Below, one piece after another: positions 42,088 to 49,211 of a DNA stretch of 64,000 bases. The stretch's first letter is position 1. Every line of letters begins with the position of its first letter. The stretch is from CAZAPG01 sp964486935 (lineage in GTDB: Bacteria; Chloroflexota; Anaerolineae; 4572-78; J111), in contig CAZAPG010000029.1 in NCBI GenBank assembly GCA_964486935.1, forward strand, positions 1 to 64,000, in the 5' to 3' direction. The notes under the pieces are model-generated. The model did not search any database. It saw nothing but the letters and a program-made list of their open reading frames with translations, and was not told the origin of the DNA. A program made the translations under genes and the position numbers.

Positions 42088-42435
42088 TTAGTGGTGGCGC
42101 GTGGTCAAAATCAAACCATCGCCAATTGACACCATTGGCCGGTGCTGCCGTTTGGCTGCCTCTTTGCTGGACCAAACGCTAATACTCTGGCCGTGCTGCA
42201 TTGCCCGGTAGTTTATGGCCGCCACTACGTGGGCGCAGCCGCTGCGGTGGTCGCCGGCAGGGCGGCGGCGTCCCCACTCGCAGGTGCAGGTGCCGCCGTT
42301 TAACCCCAAATTAACATCGTACTCCCGGCCGCTGTCGCCATCTATAACCTTAAACCAATTGGCGCCTATCTGGCGCACCACGTGCCTGCGACTCTTTTTT
42401 TGAATCTGTTTTGCATGGATAATTTTTTGGGCCAT
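42088..42435 (-). CDS. SWIM zinc finger protein
   Basis: The 115-residue protein contains a SWIM-type zinc site, CxC...CxH: C50 and C52 in GGTCTCEWG, C67 and H69 in RSGCAHVVAAI. The preceding strand WFKVIDGDSGREYDVNL matches the usual 'V.sgs..Y.V.l' lead-in. SWIM domains bind DNA or proteins and normally sit inside larger proteins such as SWI2/SNF2 helicases or transposases. Here the domain is almost the whole protein. A basic N-terminal stretch (KQIQKKSRRH) fits nucleic acid binding. AAGGGG precedes the ATG. It lies between two other small genes of the PEP synthase cluster. Confidence 0.85.
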   Translation of the reverse strand: MAQKIIHAKQIQKKSRRHVVRQIGANWFKVIDGDSGREYDVNLGLNGGTCTCEWGRRRPAGDHRSGCAHVVAAINYRAMQHGQSISVWSSKEAAKRQHRPMVSIGDGLILTTRHH

Positions 42436-42456
42436 GGTTCACCCCTTACATAAAAC

Positions 42457-42939
42457 TTACCGTTGCCACTCCACGCGGATACTCTGGTCTCCATCGGCAT
42501 ATTGCATTGATAACTCACCGCTGTAGGCGTTTGATAGCGCCTGACCAATGCGTCGAGCCAGGTGAATACCGGTGGTGGTAATCAAAACATACTCCTTTTT
42601 GCCTACAATGTTAATCACCCTTTCCAGGGGGCGTTCGCTCTTCTCCCGCTTTTCTTCATTAAGAATCAGGTTCAAAATCTCCTGATGGTGTTCTTCTAAA
42701 AACGGGCCGCGCAGTTCAATATGTCCGGCCGGGTAATTATCGGCAATGCGCCGGCAGGCCGGGCAGGTAGTCCGGTTGACCGGGTCTGAAACAGTTTTCC
42801 ACGACCAGCGTCCATTAAAAAATACCGCCCCACACTCGGTACATTGAGTAGGTTCGGGCAGTTTGCCTCGTTCGTGGTAAGTATCGTGGCGATACTCTTT
42901 GATTAACCTGTCATTTCTCCCATATGGGCCGCGACTCAT
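42457..42939 (-). CDS. BCAM0308-type zinc-ribbon protein
   Basis: The 160-residue protein resembles the BCAM0308 family, named from Burkholderia cenocepacia. The start, MSRGPYGRNDRLIKEYRHD, leads to a zinc ribbon with C33-x2-C36 (CTEC, then FFNGRWSW) and C59-x2-C62 (CPAC). The C-terminal half (90-160) has the segment EYVLITTTGIHLARRIGQAL, an alpha/beta fold like that of ribosome-associated NMD3-type domains. Function is unknown. Contact with RNA or ribosomes is a guess from the fold. AAGGGGAG precedes the ATG at 42939, preferred over a start 87 bp upstream inside a hairpin repeat. It follows the PEP synthase regulator gene. Confidence 0.75.
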   Translation of the reverse strand: MSRGPYGRNDRLIKEYRHDTYHERGKLPEPTQCTECGAVFFNGRWSWKTVSDPVNRTTCPACRRIADNYPAGHIELRGPFLEEHHQEILNLILNEEKREKSERPLERVINIVGKKEYVLITTTGIHLARRIGQALSNAYSGELSMQYADGDQSIRVEWQR

Positions 42940-42961
42940 TGTGAACTCCCCTTGAAAATAG

Positions 42962-43022
42962 ACCCTCGCCCCCAACTCCTCTCCCAACGAGAGGAGAGCC
43001 GCTTCAGCGACAGAGCGAGGGT
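42962..43022. repeat. Nested hairpin element between operon genes
   Basis: An outer stem, ACCCTCGC/GCGAGGGT (42962-42969 with 43015-43022), encloses an inner stem, CTCCTCTC/GAGAGGAG (42976-42983 with 42989-42996). It sits directly upstream of the ribosome site of the BCAM0308-type gene. Confidence 0.65.
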
Positions 43023-43085
43023 TCAAGAATTTTCATTGCTCATTGCCGTCCTATAAGGACAGTTCGACGTTTCTGGATGCCGGCA

Positions 43086-43931
43086 TCAGGACGTTTCAAA
43101 ACGACGCCTGATTAACTCGACAATTTCTGCCGCGCTGGTTTCTATTGGCTTGTCGGTAACATCAATCACCGAGAAGCCTTGTTGCTTAAATACCTGGCGG
43201 GCGGCTTCCACCTCCTCAAAAATTTTTTTGGGGTTGGTATATGCCGACGGGCCGCGAACGCCAAGCCGGTGCTGGCGCTGTTGGCGATGCAGCAGCAACT
43301 GGCCGGGTTCAATATCCAGCCCAATCACCCGGCGGCGGTCGAGCTTTGCCAACCCCGCCGGCAGGGGCAACCCCATTACCAGTGGAACATTAGCCACCTT
43401 CCATCCCTGCACCGACAAAAACATACTCAACGGCGTTTTGCTCACCCGCGATACGCCCACCAGCATAATTTCAGCCAGCGGCCAGTCATCGGCGCATTTG
43501 CCGTCATCGTGCGTTACTGCAAATTCAATGGCCGACACTCGCTTGAAGTAGGACTCGTTCAAACGCCGGTACAGGCCGGGGTCGCCCAGCGGCTGCTGCC
43601 CCAAAATATTGCTCAGGCGGGCAAAGAGCGCGCCCATCAGGTCAATTGCAGCCACATTGCGCTCCTGGGCCAGTTGGGTTAAAGCGCGGCGCAAGTTGGC
43701 GTCAACCAGGGTATGCACAATGGTTCCGCCACCGGCTTCAACTTTGGATACAACTTTTTCAAGCTGGTCTTTCCGGCGCACATGGGCCACGGTAATCACC
43801 GGCACGCTATTTTGTGGAAACTGCACCAGCACGGTATTGACCAACTGGTCTCCACTGGCCCCGGCCCCGCCAGAAACAATGTAAATGGGCGGCGGGTTGG
43901 TTTCGGTTTCTGATTCATTTGCTGAACTCAC
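43086..43931 (-). CDS. ppsR: Phosphoenolpyruvate synthase regulatory kinase/pyrophosphorylase (DUF299)
   Basis: PpsR switches PEP synthase off by ADP-dependent phosphorylation of a threonine next to the catalytic histidine, and on again by phosphate-dependent removal. The 281-residue protein has the family start (PIYIVSGGAGASGDQLVNTVL), the P-loop-like GVSRVSKTP at 159-167, and LDIEPGQLLLHRQQR and YTNPKKIFEEVEAARQVF near the end. The length is normal. The start is GTG after GGGGAG. It lies 259 bp after ppsA on the same strand, which strengthens the assignment to PEP synthase rather than to pyruvate, phosphate dikinase. The gap holds a hairpin repeat. Confidence 0.93.
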   Translation of the reverse strand: MSSANESETETNPPPIYIVSGGAGASGDQLVNTVLVQFPQNSVPVITVAHVRRKDQLEKVVSKVEAGGGTIVHTLVDANLRRALTQLAQERNVAAIDLMGALFARLSNILGQQPLGDPGLYRRLNESYFKRVSAIEFAVTHDDGKCADDWPLAEIMLVGVSRVSKTPLSMFLSVQGWKVANVPLVMGLPLPAGLAKLDRRRVIGLDIEPGQLLLHRQQRQHRLGVRGPSAYTNPKKIFEEVEAARQVFKQQGFSVIDVTDKPIETSAAEIVELIRRRFETS

Positions 43932-44190
43932 AATTGACTCCCCTGAAAATAGACCCCCCGCTTGCGCGCAACCCTCCCCCTGGCAGGGGGACGCGAAGCG
44001 GTCGCGTTAGCGACGGGTGGGGGTGGGTTAAATTTTCATTCTCGTTGCTGCCGAAGGCGTAGGAACCGTCACACTCCCTTGAAAATAAAATTGGTAAAGT
44101 TATAGCGGAGTGAACACTTGCGCCTGCGCGTAGTGCAGGTGAAACTGTAGTTTTTTACTCCTCGTTGCCGCCGCAATTGGGCCGGTTCCA
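43932..44190. repeat. Hairpin-rich spacer between ppsA and ppsR
   Basis: CCCCC/GGGGG (43976-43980 with 43986-43990) and nearby G/C-rich complements form a hairpin region like that at 42962-43022. Both are followed on the right by AATTTTCATT. CTTGAAAATA recurs at about 44080. No gene is seen in this 259-bp spacer. Confidence 0.45.
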
Positions 44191-46614
44191 TCAGGTAACA
44201 AGCAACGAATGGCCCTTTTCAACCGGCATATCTTTCTCTACGTTTACAATGTGGGCCGTGGTACGCAAAACGGTATCGGGAATCAGGCTGAGTGAGTCGA
44301 TGCCCTGCTCTACCAAAAAGGCCGCAAATTCCGGGTAGTCGGATGGAGCCTGCCCGCAAATACCCACCTTGCGCCCGTGCCAGTGGGCAATTTTAATCAA
44401 CTCGGCGCAAGAGTTACGGACGGCATCGTTACGTTCATCAAACAGTTGGGCAATGCGGCCCGAGTCCCGGTCAACGCCCAAAACCAGTTGGGTCAGGTCG
44501 TTAGAGCCAATGGAGAAGCCGTCAAACAGTTGGGAGAACTCGTCGGCCAACAAAATGTTAGAAGGGATTTCGGCCATCACGTACACTTCCAGCCCGTTTT
44601 CGCCGCGTTGCAGCCCCTCTTCGGCCATAACGGCCAGCACGCGCTGCCCTTCTTCGGGCGTGCGACAGAAGGGAACCATCACCAGCAGGTTGGTCAGGCC
44701 AAACTGTTCGCGCACGCGCTTGATAGCCCGCACCTCCAGCACAAAGCCTTCGCGGTAATCGGGGTGATAGTACCGGCTGGCCCCGCGCCAACCGAGCATG
44801 GGGTTTTGCTCTTCCGGCTCAAACAGGTGGCCGCCCACCAGGTGAGCATATTCATTGGTTTTAAAATCTGACAGGCGCAGAATGACCGGCTTGGGGTAAA
44901 AGGCCGCCGCAATGGTGCCAATGCCCTGGGCCAGCTTGTCGATAAAGAATTCAACCTTGTTGTGATAGCCGCGCGTAATCTCGTCAACCGCCTGTTTGAC
45001 ATCTTCCGGCAGGCTGTTGTAGCGGGTTAGCGCCAGCGGATGCACCCGCACCCAGTTGGCAAAAATAAACTCCATCCGGGCCAGGCCAACGCCATCGTTA
45101 GGGATGGCGGCCACTTTAAAGGCGATATCGGGGTTGCCAACATTCATCATAATTTTGGTGCGGGGGCGCGGCAGTTGGCTAATATCCGTTGTCGTCACCT
45201 GATATTTCAACTCGCCCTCATAAATTTTACCCTGCTCACCTTCGGCGCAGCTTACCGTTACCATTTGGCCGGTTTTTAGCGCCAGCGTAGCGTTGCCCGT
45301 ACCTACAATAGCCGGAATACCCAGCTCGCGGGCAACAATGGCCGCGTGGCTGGTGCGTCCACCCCGGTTAGTTACAATGGCGGCGGCAATTTTCATAATC
45401 GGCTCCCAGTCGGGGTCGGTAATGTCTGTAACCAGCACCTCGCCGGGTTTGAATTGATGGATGTGGCTGGCGTTAGGGATGATGTGAGCCGGCCCCACGG
45501 CAACTTTATGGCCCACGGCCAGGCCCTTGATTAGCACCTTGCCCTGTTCCTGAAGCTGGTAAATTTCAATATCTGTGACTTGCCGCTGGCTGTGAACCGT
45601 TTCGGGCCGGGCCTGCACAATAAACAGGTGGCCGGTTTCGCCATCTTTGGCCCACTCAATGTCCATTGGCATATCAATGCCCCGTTTGGCGGTGTAGTGA
45701 TTTTCAATAACCACCGCCCATTCGGCCAGGGTCAACACATCGTCATCGCTAACCGAGAAGTGCCCGCGGTCCTCTTCGCTCACCGGGATGTTTTTAACCA
45801 GTTTACTGCCCGACTTGTCGTACACCATCTTGATTTCTTTGGCGCCCAGGCGTCGCAATATTAACGGGCGATAGCCCCGGCGCAGGGTTGGTTTGAATAC
45901 GTAGAACTCGTCGGGGGCAACCCGGCCCTGCACCACATTTTCACCCAGCCCGTACGCCGATGTAACAAAAACAACATCCCGAAAGCCGGTTTCGGTATCG
46001 AGGGTGAAAATAACCCCGCTGGCGGCCATGTCGGAGCGCACCATTTTTTGCACGCCTACCGACAACGCCACCTGAAAGTGGTCAAACCCCATATCTACCC
46101 GGTAGCTGGTAGCGCGGGGCGTAAACAGGCTGGCAAAACACTTTTTAACCGAATCCAGCAGCATAGCCTCGCCGTGAACGTTAAGAAACGTTTCCTGTTG
46201 ACCGGCAAAGCTGGCGGTTGGCAAATCTTCGGCTGTGGCCGAGGAGCGCACCGCCACATCAGCCGCCGTCACTTCGTAGGTGGCGCTCAGGTCGTGATAG
46301 GCGGTGATAATTTGAGTACGCATCTCGATGGGAAATTCGCCCATCAGAATGTGCCGGCGAATCTGGCCGGTCCGGTCGAGCAGATCGGTAACGTTGCGGG
46401 TGTCCAGCCCGGCTAAAATTTCTCTAATTGGCTCCTCAAGGTTGTTATGACTCATAAAAGCGCGGTACGCCTCGGCGGTAATGGCGTAGCCATCGGGAAT
46501 ACGAATCCCCTTGGGCGATAACTCGCGAATCATCTCGCCCAGGCTGGCATTTTTTCCGCCGACCAGCGGCACATCATTAATTGTCAGGTCGCGGAACCAG
46601 GATATCCATCTCAT
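44191..46614 (-). CDS. ppsA: Phosphoenolpyruvate synthase
   Basis: PpsA converts pyruvate and ATP to PEP, AMP and phosphate, the entry to gluconeogenesis. The 807-residue protein has the N-terminal ATP-grasp domain (VGGKNASLGEMI, AVRSSATAEDLPTASFAGQQ). The swivelling domain carries phospho-histidine H423 in GGRTSHAAIVAREL, with the threonine T421 that PpsR targets two residues before it. The C-terminal PEP domain ends with VGICGQAPSDYPEF, which holds the catalytic cysteine. The length is normal. GGGAGGAATATT precedes the ATG. The 465-bp upstream region has paired operators, a promoter and a leader terminator. Confidence 0.97.
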   Translation of the reverse strand: MRWISWFRDLTINDVPLVGGKNASLGEMIRELSPKGIRIPDGYAITAEAYRAFMSHNNLEEPIREILAGLDTRNVTDLLDRTGQIRRHILMGEFPIEMRTQIITAYHDLSATYEVTAADVAVRSSATAEDLPTASFAGQQETFLNVHGEAMLLDSVKKCFASLFTPRATSYRVDMGFDHFQVALSVGVQKMVRSDMAASGVIFTLDTETGFRDVVFVTSAYGLGENVVQGRVAPDEFYVFKPTLRRGYRPLILRRLGAKEIKMVYDKSGSKLVKNIPVSEEDRGHFSVSDDDVLTLAEWAVVIENHYTAKRGIDMPMDIEWAKDGETGHLFIVQARPETVHSQRQVTDIEIYQLQEQGKVLIKGLAVGHKVAVGPAHIIPNASHIHQFKPGEVLVTDITDPDWEPIMKIAAAIVTNRGGRTSHAAIVARELGIPAIVGTGNATLALKTGQMVTVSCAEGEQGKIYEGELKYQVTTTDISQLPRPRTKIMMNVGNPDIAFKVAAIPNDGVGLARMEFIFANWVRVHPLALTRYNSLPEDVKQAVDEITRGYHNKVEFFIDKLAQGIGTIAAAFYPKPVILRLSDFKTNEYAHLVGGHLFEPEEQNPMLGWRGASRYYHPDYREGFVLEVRAIKRVREQFGLTNLLVMVPFCRTPEEGQRVLAVMAEEGLQRGENGLEVYVMAEIPSNILLADEFSQLFDGFSIGSNDLTQLVLGVDRDSGRIAQLFDERNDAVRNSCAELIKIAHWHGRKVGICGQAPSDYPEFAAFLVEQGIDSLSLIPDTVLRTTAHIVNVEKDMPVEKGHSLLVT

Positions 46615-46684
46615 AATATTCCTCCCATTAACTTTGGCGAGGCCGTAATGGGCCTCAAATTATTAGGTGCGCCAACCGCTATCT

Positions 46685-46726
46685 AACAAAAATCTCCCCG
46701 GAGCTATACCCACATCCGGGGAGATT
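46685..46726 (-). terminator. Terminator in the ppsA leader
   Basis: AATCTCCCCGGA (46691-46702) pairs perfectly with 46715-46726 around a 12-nt loop, and on the minus strand five T residues follow. It lies about 70 bp before the ppsA start and downstream of the predicted ppsA promoter, so it would act as an attenuator. Confidence 0.7.
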
Positions 46727-46782
46727 TATCGAATTGGTTGTCGATTGTTCGGTCTGATAACCGGTTAAGATGTTACATCAGG

Positions 46783-46842
46783 TCAAGGGAAAGACGCCCC
46801 TGGATGTACGCCGCGCCCAAATGGGCGCAGCCATTCAGGCAT
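46783..46842 (-). CDS. Possible 19-codon leader peptide before ppsA
   Basis: An ATG at 46842 opens a 19-residue frame (MPEWLRPFGRGVHPGASFP) ending at TGA 46783. Its middle forms the hairpin GCGCCC/GGGCGC (46813-46828). GGGAGGA lies about 19 nt upstream, too far for efficient start, so translation is doubtful. It precedes the leader terminator. Confidence 0.25.
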   Translation of the reverse strand: MPEWLRPFGRGVHPGASFP

Positions 46843-46935
46843 TTTGAATTTGTTTGATTTTCCTCCCGTAATTAATTCAATTTTGACCATATTATTTTGG
46901 CTTTCAGGCTGAAATTTTCTTTTTACCCACTATCA

Positions 46936-46941
46936 AGTATA
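46936..46941 (-). promoter_or_regulatory. Predicted -10 element of ppsA
   Basis: TATACT on the minus strand gives a start near 46929 and a leader of about 315 nt. No good -35 is seen, as expected for an activator-dependent promoter. Confidence 0.4.
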
Positions 46942-46965
46942 GGCTACTGCCACCTGAAATTGTAG

Positions 46966-46999
46966 TGACATGTGTCATATTCTACAATGACAATTGTCA
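46966..46999. promoter_or_regulatory. Two CRP/FNR-type operators
   Basis: TGACATGTGTCA (46966-46977) and TGACAATTGTCA (46988-46999, inside a 16-bp perfect palindrome) share the TGA-N6-TCA form of CRP/FNR-family sites. Their centres are 22 bp apart, two helical turns, at about -42 and -64 from the predicted ppsA start. Confidence 0.6.
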
Positions 47000-47021
47000 T
47001 TCTTTTCGGGTAACTTTTTAT

Positions 47022-47051
47022 TTGACCCCAAAGCCCTCTTGGTGCTAAATT
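47022..47051 (+). promoter_or_regulatory. Promoter of the CocE-type hydrolase gene
   Basis: TTGACC (47022-47027), 18 bp, TAAATT (47046-47051). AGGAT precedes the ATG at 47080. Confidence 0.4.
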
Positions 47052-47079
47052 ACGATCATCTCATTTTCAGGATATTGCC

Positions 47080-49101
47080 ATGACCACCTCTCTCTACCAG
47101 GTTCAAATTCAGTATAATGTTCAAATTCCCGCGCGAGACGGAATCAATTTATCGGCTAATCTGTTCAGGCCCGTTCCGCGCCACCCCGGCGAAACTTTTC
47201 CCGCCATTTTAGAGATGATTCCCTACCGCAAAGACGACTGGCGCTTTATTGCCGACCACCGCCGGATGACCTATCTGGCCCAGCGTGGCTATGTTGGCTG
47301 CCGGCTCGATATTCGCGGCACCGGCAGCAGCCCCGGCATCGCGCTCGATGAGTACACCCCCACCGAAACGCAAGATGGCTACGATGCCGTGGAATGGCTG
47401 GCCCAACAAGCGTGGTGCAACGGCAACGTGGGCATGTGGGGCATCAGTTACGGCGGCTTCACCGCCATCCAGGTGGCCATGCTGCGCCCGCCACACCTTA
47501 AGGCCATTGCGCCCATGTACGCCACGGACGACCGCTACACCGATGACGTTCATTACCTTGGCGGCTGCATGGTCGCCAGCGAATTTGCCCAATACGCCGT
47601 TAGCCAGGTGGGGATGAACGCGCTGCCGCCCAAACGCCAATATCGAGGCCAGAATTGGGCCGGCGAGTGGAAGCAGCGGCTGGAAAAGACCCCGCCCTGG
47701 CTCATCGAGTGGCTACGCCAGCAAACCGATGGCCCCTACTGGCGCAGCGGCTCGCTGGCCCCGGATTACGAGCGCATCACCTGCGCCATTTTTCACATCG
47801 GCGGCTGGGCCGATGGCTACACTAACCCGGTCTTTCGCATGCAGCAGCGCTGCCTCAACGCGCCCCGCAAGGCGTTGATTGGTCCCTGGGTGCATAGCAC
47901 GCCCGATAGCGCCTATCCCGGCCCCAACATCGACTGGCTGCACGAAATGGCGCGCTTTTTTGATTACTGGCTCAAAGGCATTAACAACGGGGTTATGGAT
48001 GAGCCGCGCTTCACCTTTTTTCGGCAGGAGTACACGCCGCCGCAAGCCTTTCCCGCCAAAGTCAACGGAAGCTGGCAGAGTGAAGCCGACTACCCTATCG
48101 AACGTTCGCAGCCGCACCGCCTCTATTTGGGCAAGGCCACTTTGCAGACGCAGCCTGACCCCGCCCCTCAGAGCGACGGCTACCCGCACCGCCCCACCTG
48201 GGGCACCGGCGGCCCATTGTGTTGGGGTGGGGGCGTTGCGCCCAACGGCCTGGGCCGCGATATGCGCCCCGACGAGGCCCTGAGCCTGACTTATACCGGC
48301 CAGCCGCTCGACGCGCCGCTGGACGTGGTGGGTTTTCCGCAGGTGGTGCTACACCTCAGCAGCAGCGCGCCGGTGGCCCACGTGGTGGTGCGCCTTAGCG
48401 ATGTGGCCCCCAACGGCGCGTCGGCCCTGGTAAGCGCCGGCATTCTTAATTTGACTCACCGCCACGGCCACCAAGACCCCCAACCGCTTACCCCCAATGA
48501 AGTTTATGAGGTAACGGTTCAACTAAAAGCCGTGGGGTATCGTTTTTTAGCCGGGCACCGCCTGCGCCTGAGCATCGCCAGCGCCTGCTGGCCCATTATC
48601 TGGCCGTCGCCCTACCCGGCCCAAAACCGGCTGCATCGCGGGCCGCAAACGCCCTCGCACCTGATTTTGCCGGTGGTAGCGCCGGTTGACAGCCTGCCGC
48701 CGCCTCAACTCAAAGAGTCGCCGCCCGAACTGGCCAACCTGGGCCGCTGGCGCCAGGAGCCGGCGGTTTGGCAAGTGGTTGAAGATGTGCTCAACCGGTC
48801 GGTTACGGTTAAGGTGTATGGGGGCGACACCTCAACTCTACCGGATGACCAAACCTCTATTTTTGCCTCCGAGCGGCTGGAAATGACCACCTTTGAGCAT
48901 TATCCGGCAAATACGCACCTGTATAACGAGGTTATCTACCGGCTCGATGAGCCGGGTTGTCAAACGCGCATCCGCAGCAGCGGCACGTTACGCAGCACCG
49001 AAACGGAATTTCAGGTGGATGTGGAGCTGGTTGTTACCCTTAACGGCAACGAGTTCTTTAGTAAAACCTGGCTGGAGAGCATCCCTCGCCACCTGCTTTA
49101 A
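47080..49101 (+). CDS. CocE/NonD-type serine hydrolase (X-Pro dipeptidyl-peptidase S15-like)
   Basis: The 673-residue protein has an alpha/beta hydrolase domain (about 15-300) with PYRKDD, the RGTGSSPG oxyanion region, and the nucleophile S123 in GISYGGF. A C-terminal jelly-roll domain follows (about 320-560), containing DAPLDVVGFPQVVLHLSSSAP and GYRFLAGHRLRLSIASACWP, as in cocaine esterase and X-Pro dipeptidyl-peptidases. A further 100 residues (570-673) form an extra domain not usual in the family. No signal peptide is seen, so it is cytoplasmic. It would hydrolyse esters or peptides, substrate unknown. It is transcribed away from ppsA. Confidence 0.88.
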   Translation: MTTSLYQVQIQYNVQIPARDGINLSANLFRPVPRHPGETFPAILEMIPYRKDDWRFIADHRRMTYLAQRGYVGCRLDIRGTGSSPGIALDEYTPTETQDGYDAVEWLAQQAWCNGNVGMWGISYGGFTAIQVAMLRPPHLKAIAPMYATDDRYTDDVHYLGGCMVASEFAQYAVSQVGMNALPPKRQYRGQNWAGEWKQRLEKTPPWLIEWLRQQTDGPYWRSGSLAPDYERITCAIFHIGGWADGYTNPVFRMQQRCLNAPRKALIGPWVHSTPDSAYPGPNIDWLHEMARFFDYWLKGINNGVMDEPRFTFFRQEYTPPQAFPAKVNGSWQSEADYPIERSQPHRLYLGKATLQTQPDPAPQSDGYPHRPTWGTGGPLCWGGGVAPNGLGRDMRPDEALSLTYTGQPLDAPLDVVGFPQVVLHLSSSAPVAHVVVRLSDVAPNGASALVSAGILNLTHRHGHQDPQPLTPNEVYEVTVQLKAVGYRFLAGHRLRLSIASACWPIIWPSPYPAQNRLHRGPQTPSHLILPVVAPVDSLPPPQLKESPPELANLGRWRQEPAVWQVVEDVLNRSVTVKVYGGDTSTLPDDQTSIFASERLEMTTFEHYPANTHLYNEVIYRLDEPGCQTRIRSSGTLRSTETEFQVDVELVVTLNGNEFFSKTWLESIPRHLL

Positions 49102-49109
49102 CAAATTTC

Positions 49110-49181
49110 ACAAGGGGCGAGGCAACTCGAATTGGCATTTGAGGGCAAATAACCCGCTTTTCGAGTTGCCTCGCCCCTTGT
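49110..49181. repeat. Perfect 22-bp inverted repeat
   Basis: The arms 49110-49131 and 49160-49181 are exactly complementary (ACAAGGGGCGAGGCAACTCG and so on) around a 28-nt loop. No T-run follows, so it is not a standard terminator. It lies between the hydrolase and transporter genes. Confidence 0.85.
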
Positions 49182-49211
49182 AACAGGCAAAAACAAAATG
49201 AGGAGACCAAT

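Noticed and set aside
41675..42939. Small prophage or mobile island
   Set aside because: The three small genes share direction and ribosome-site style with ppsA/ppsR, and no integrase, tRNA junction or phage gene is present.
46685..46726. Terminator of the CocE-type hydrolase or another plus-strand gene
   Set aside because: The T-run is on the minus-strand side and no plus-strand gene ends here, so it belongs to the ppsA leader.
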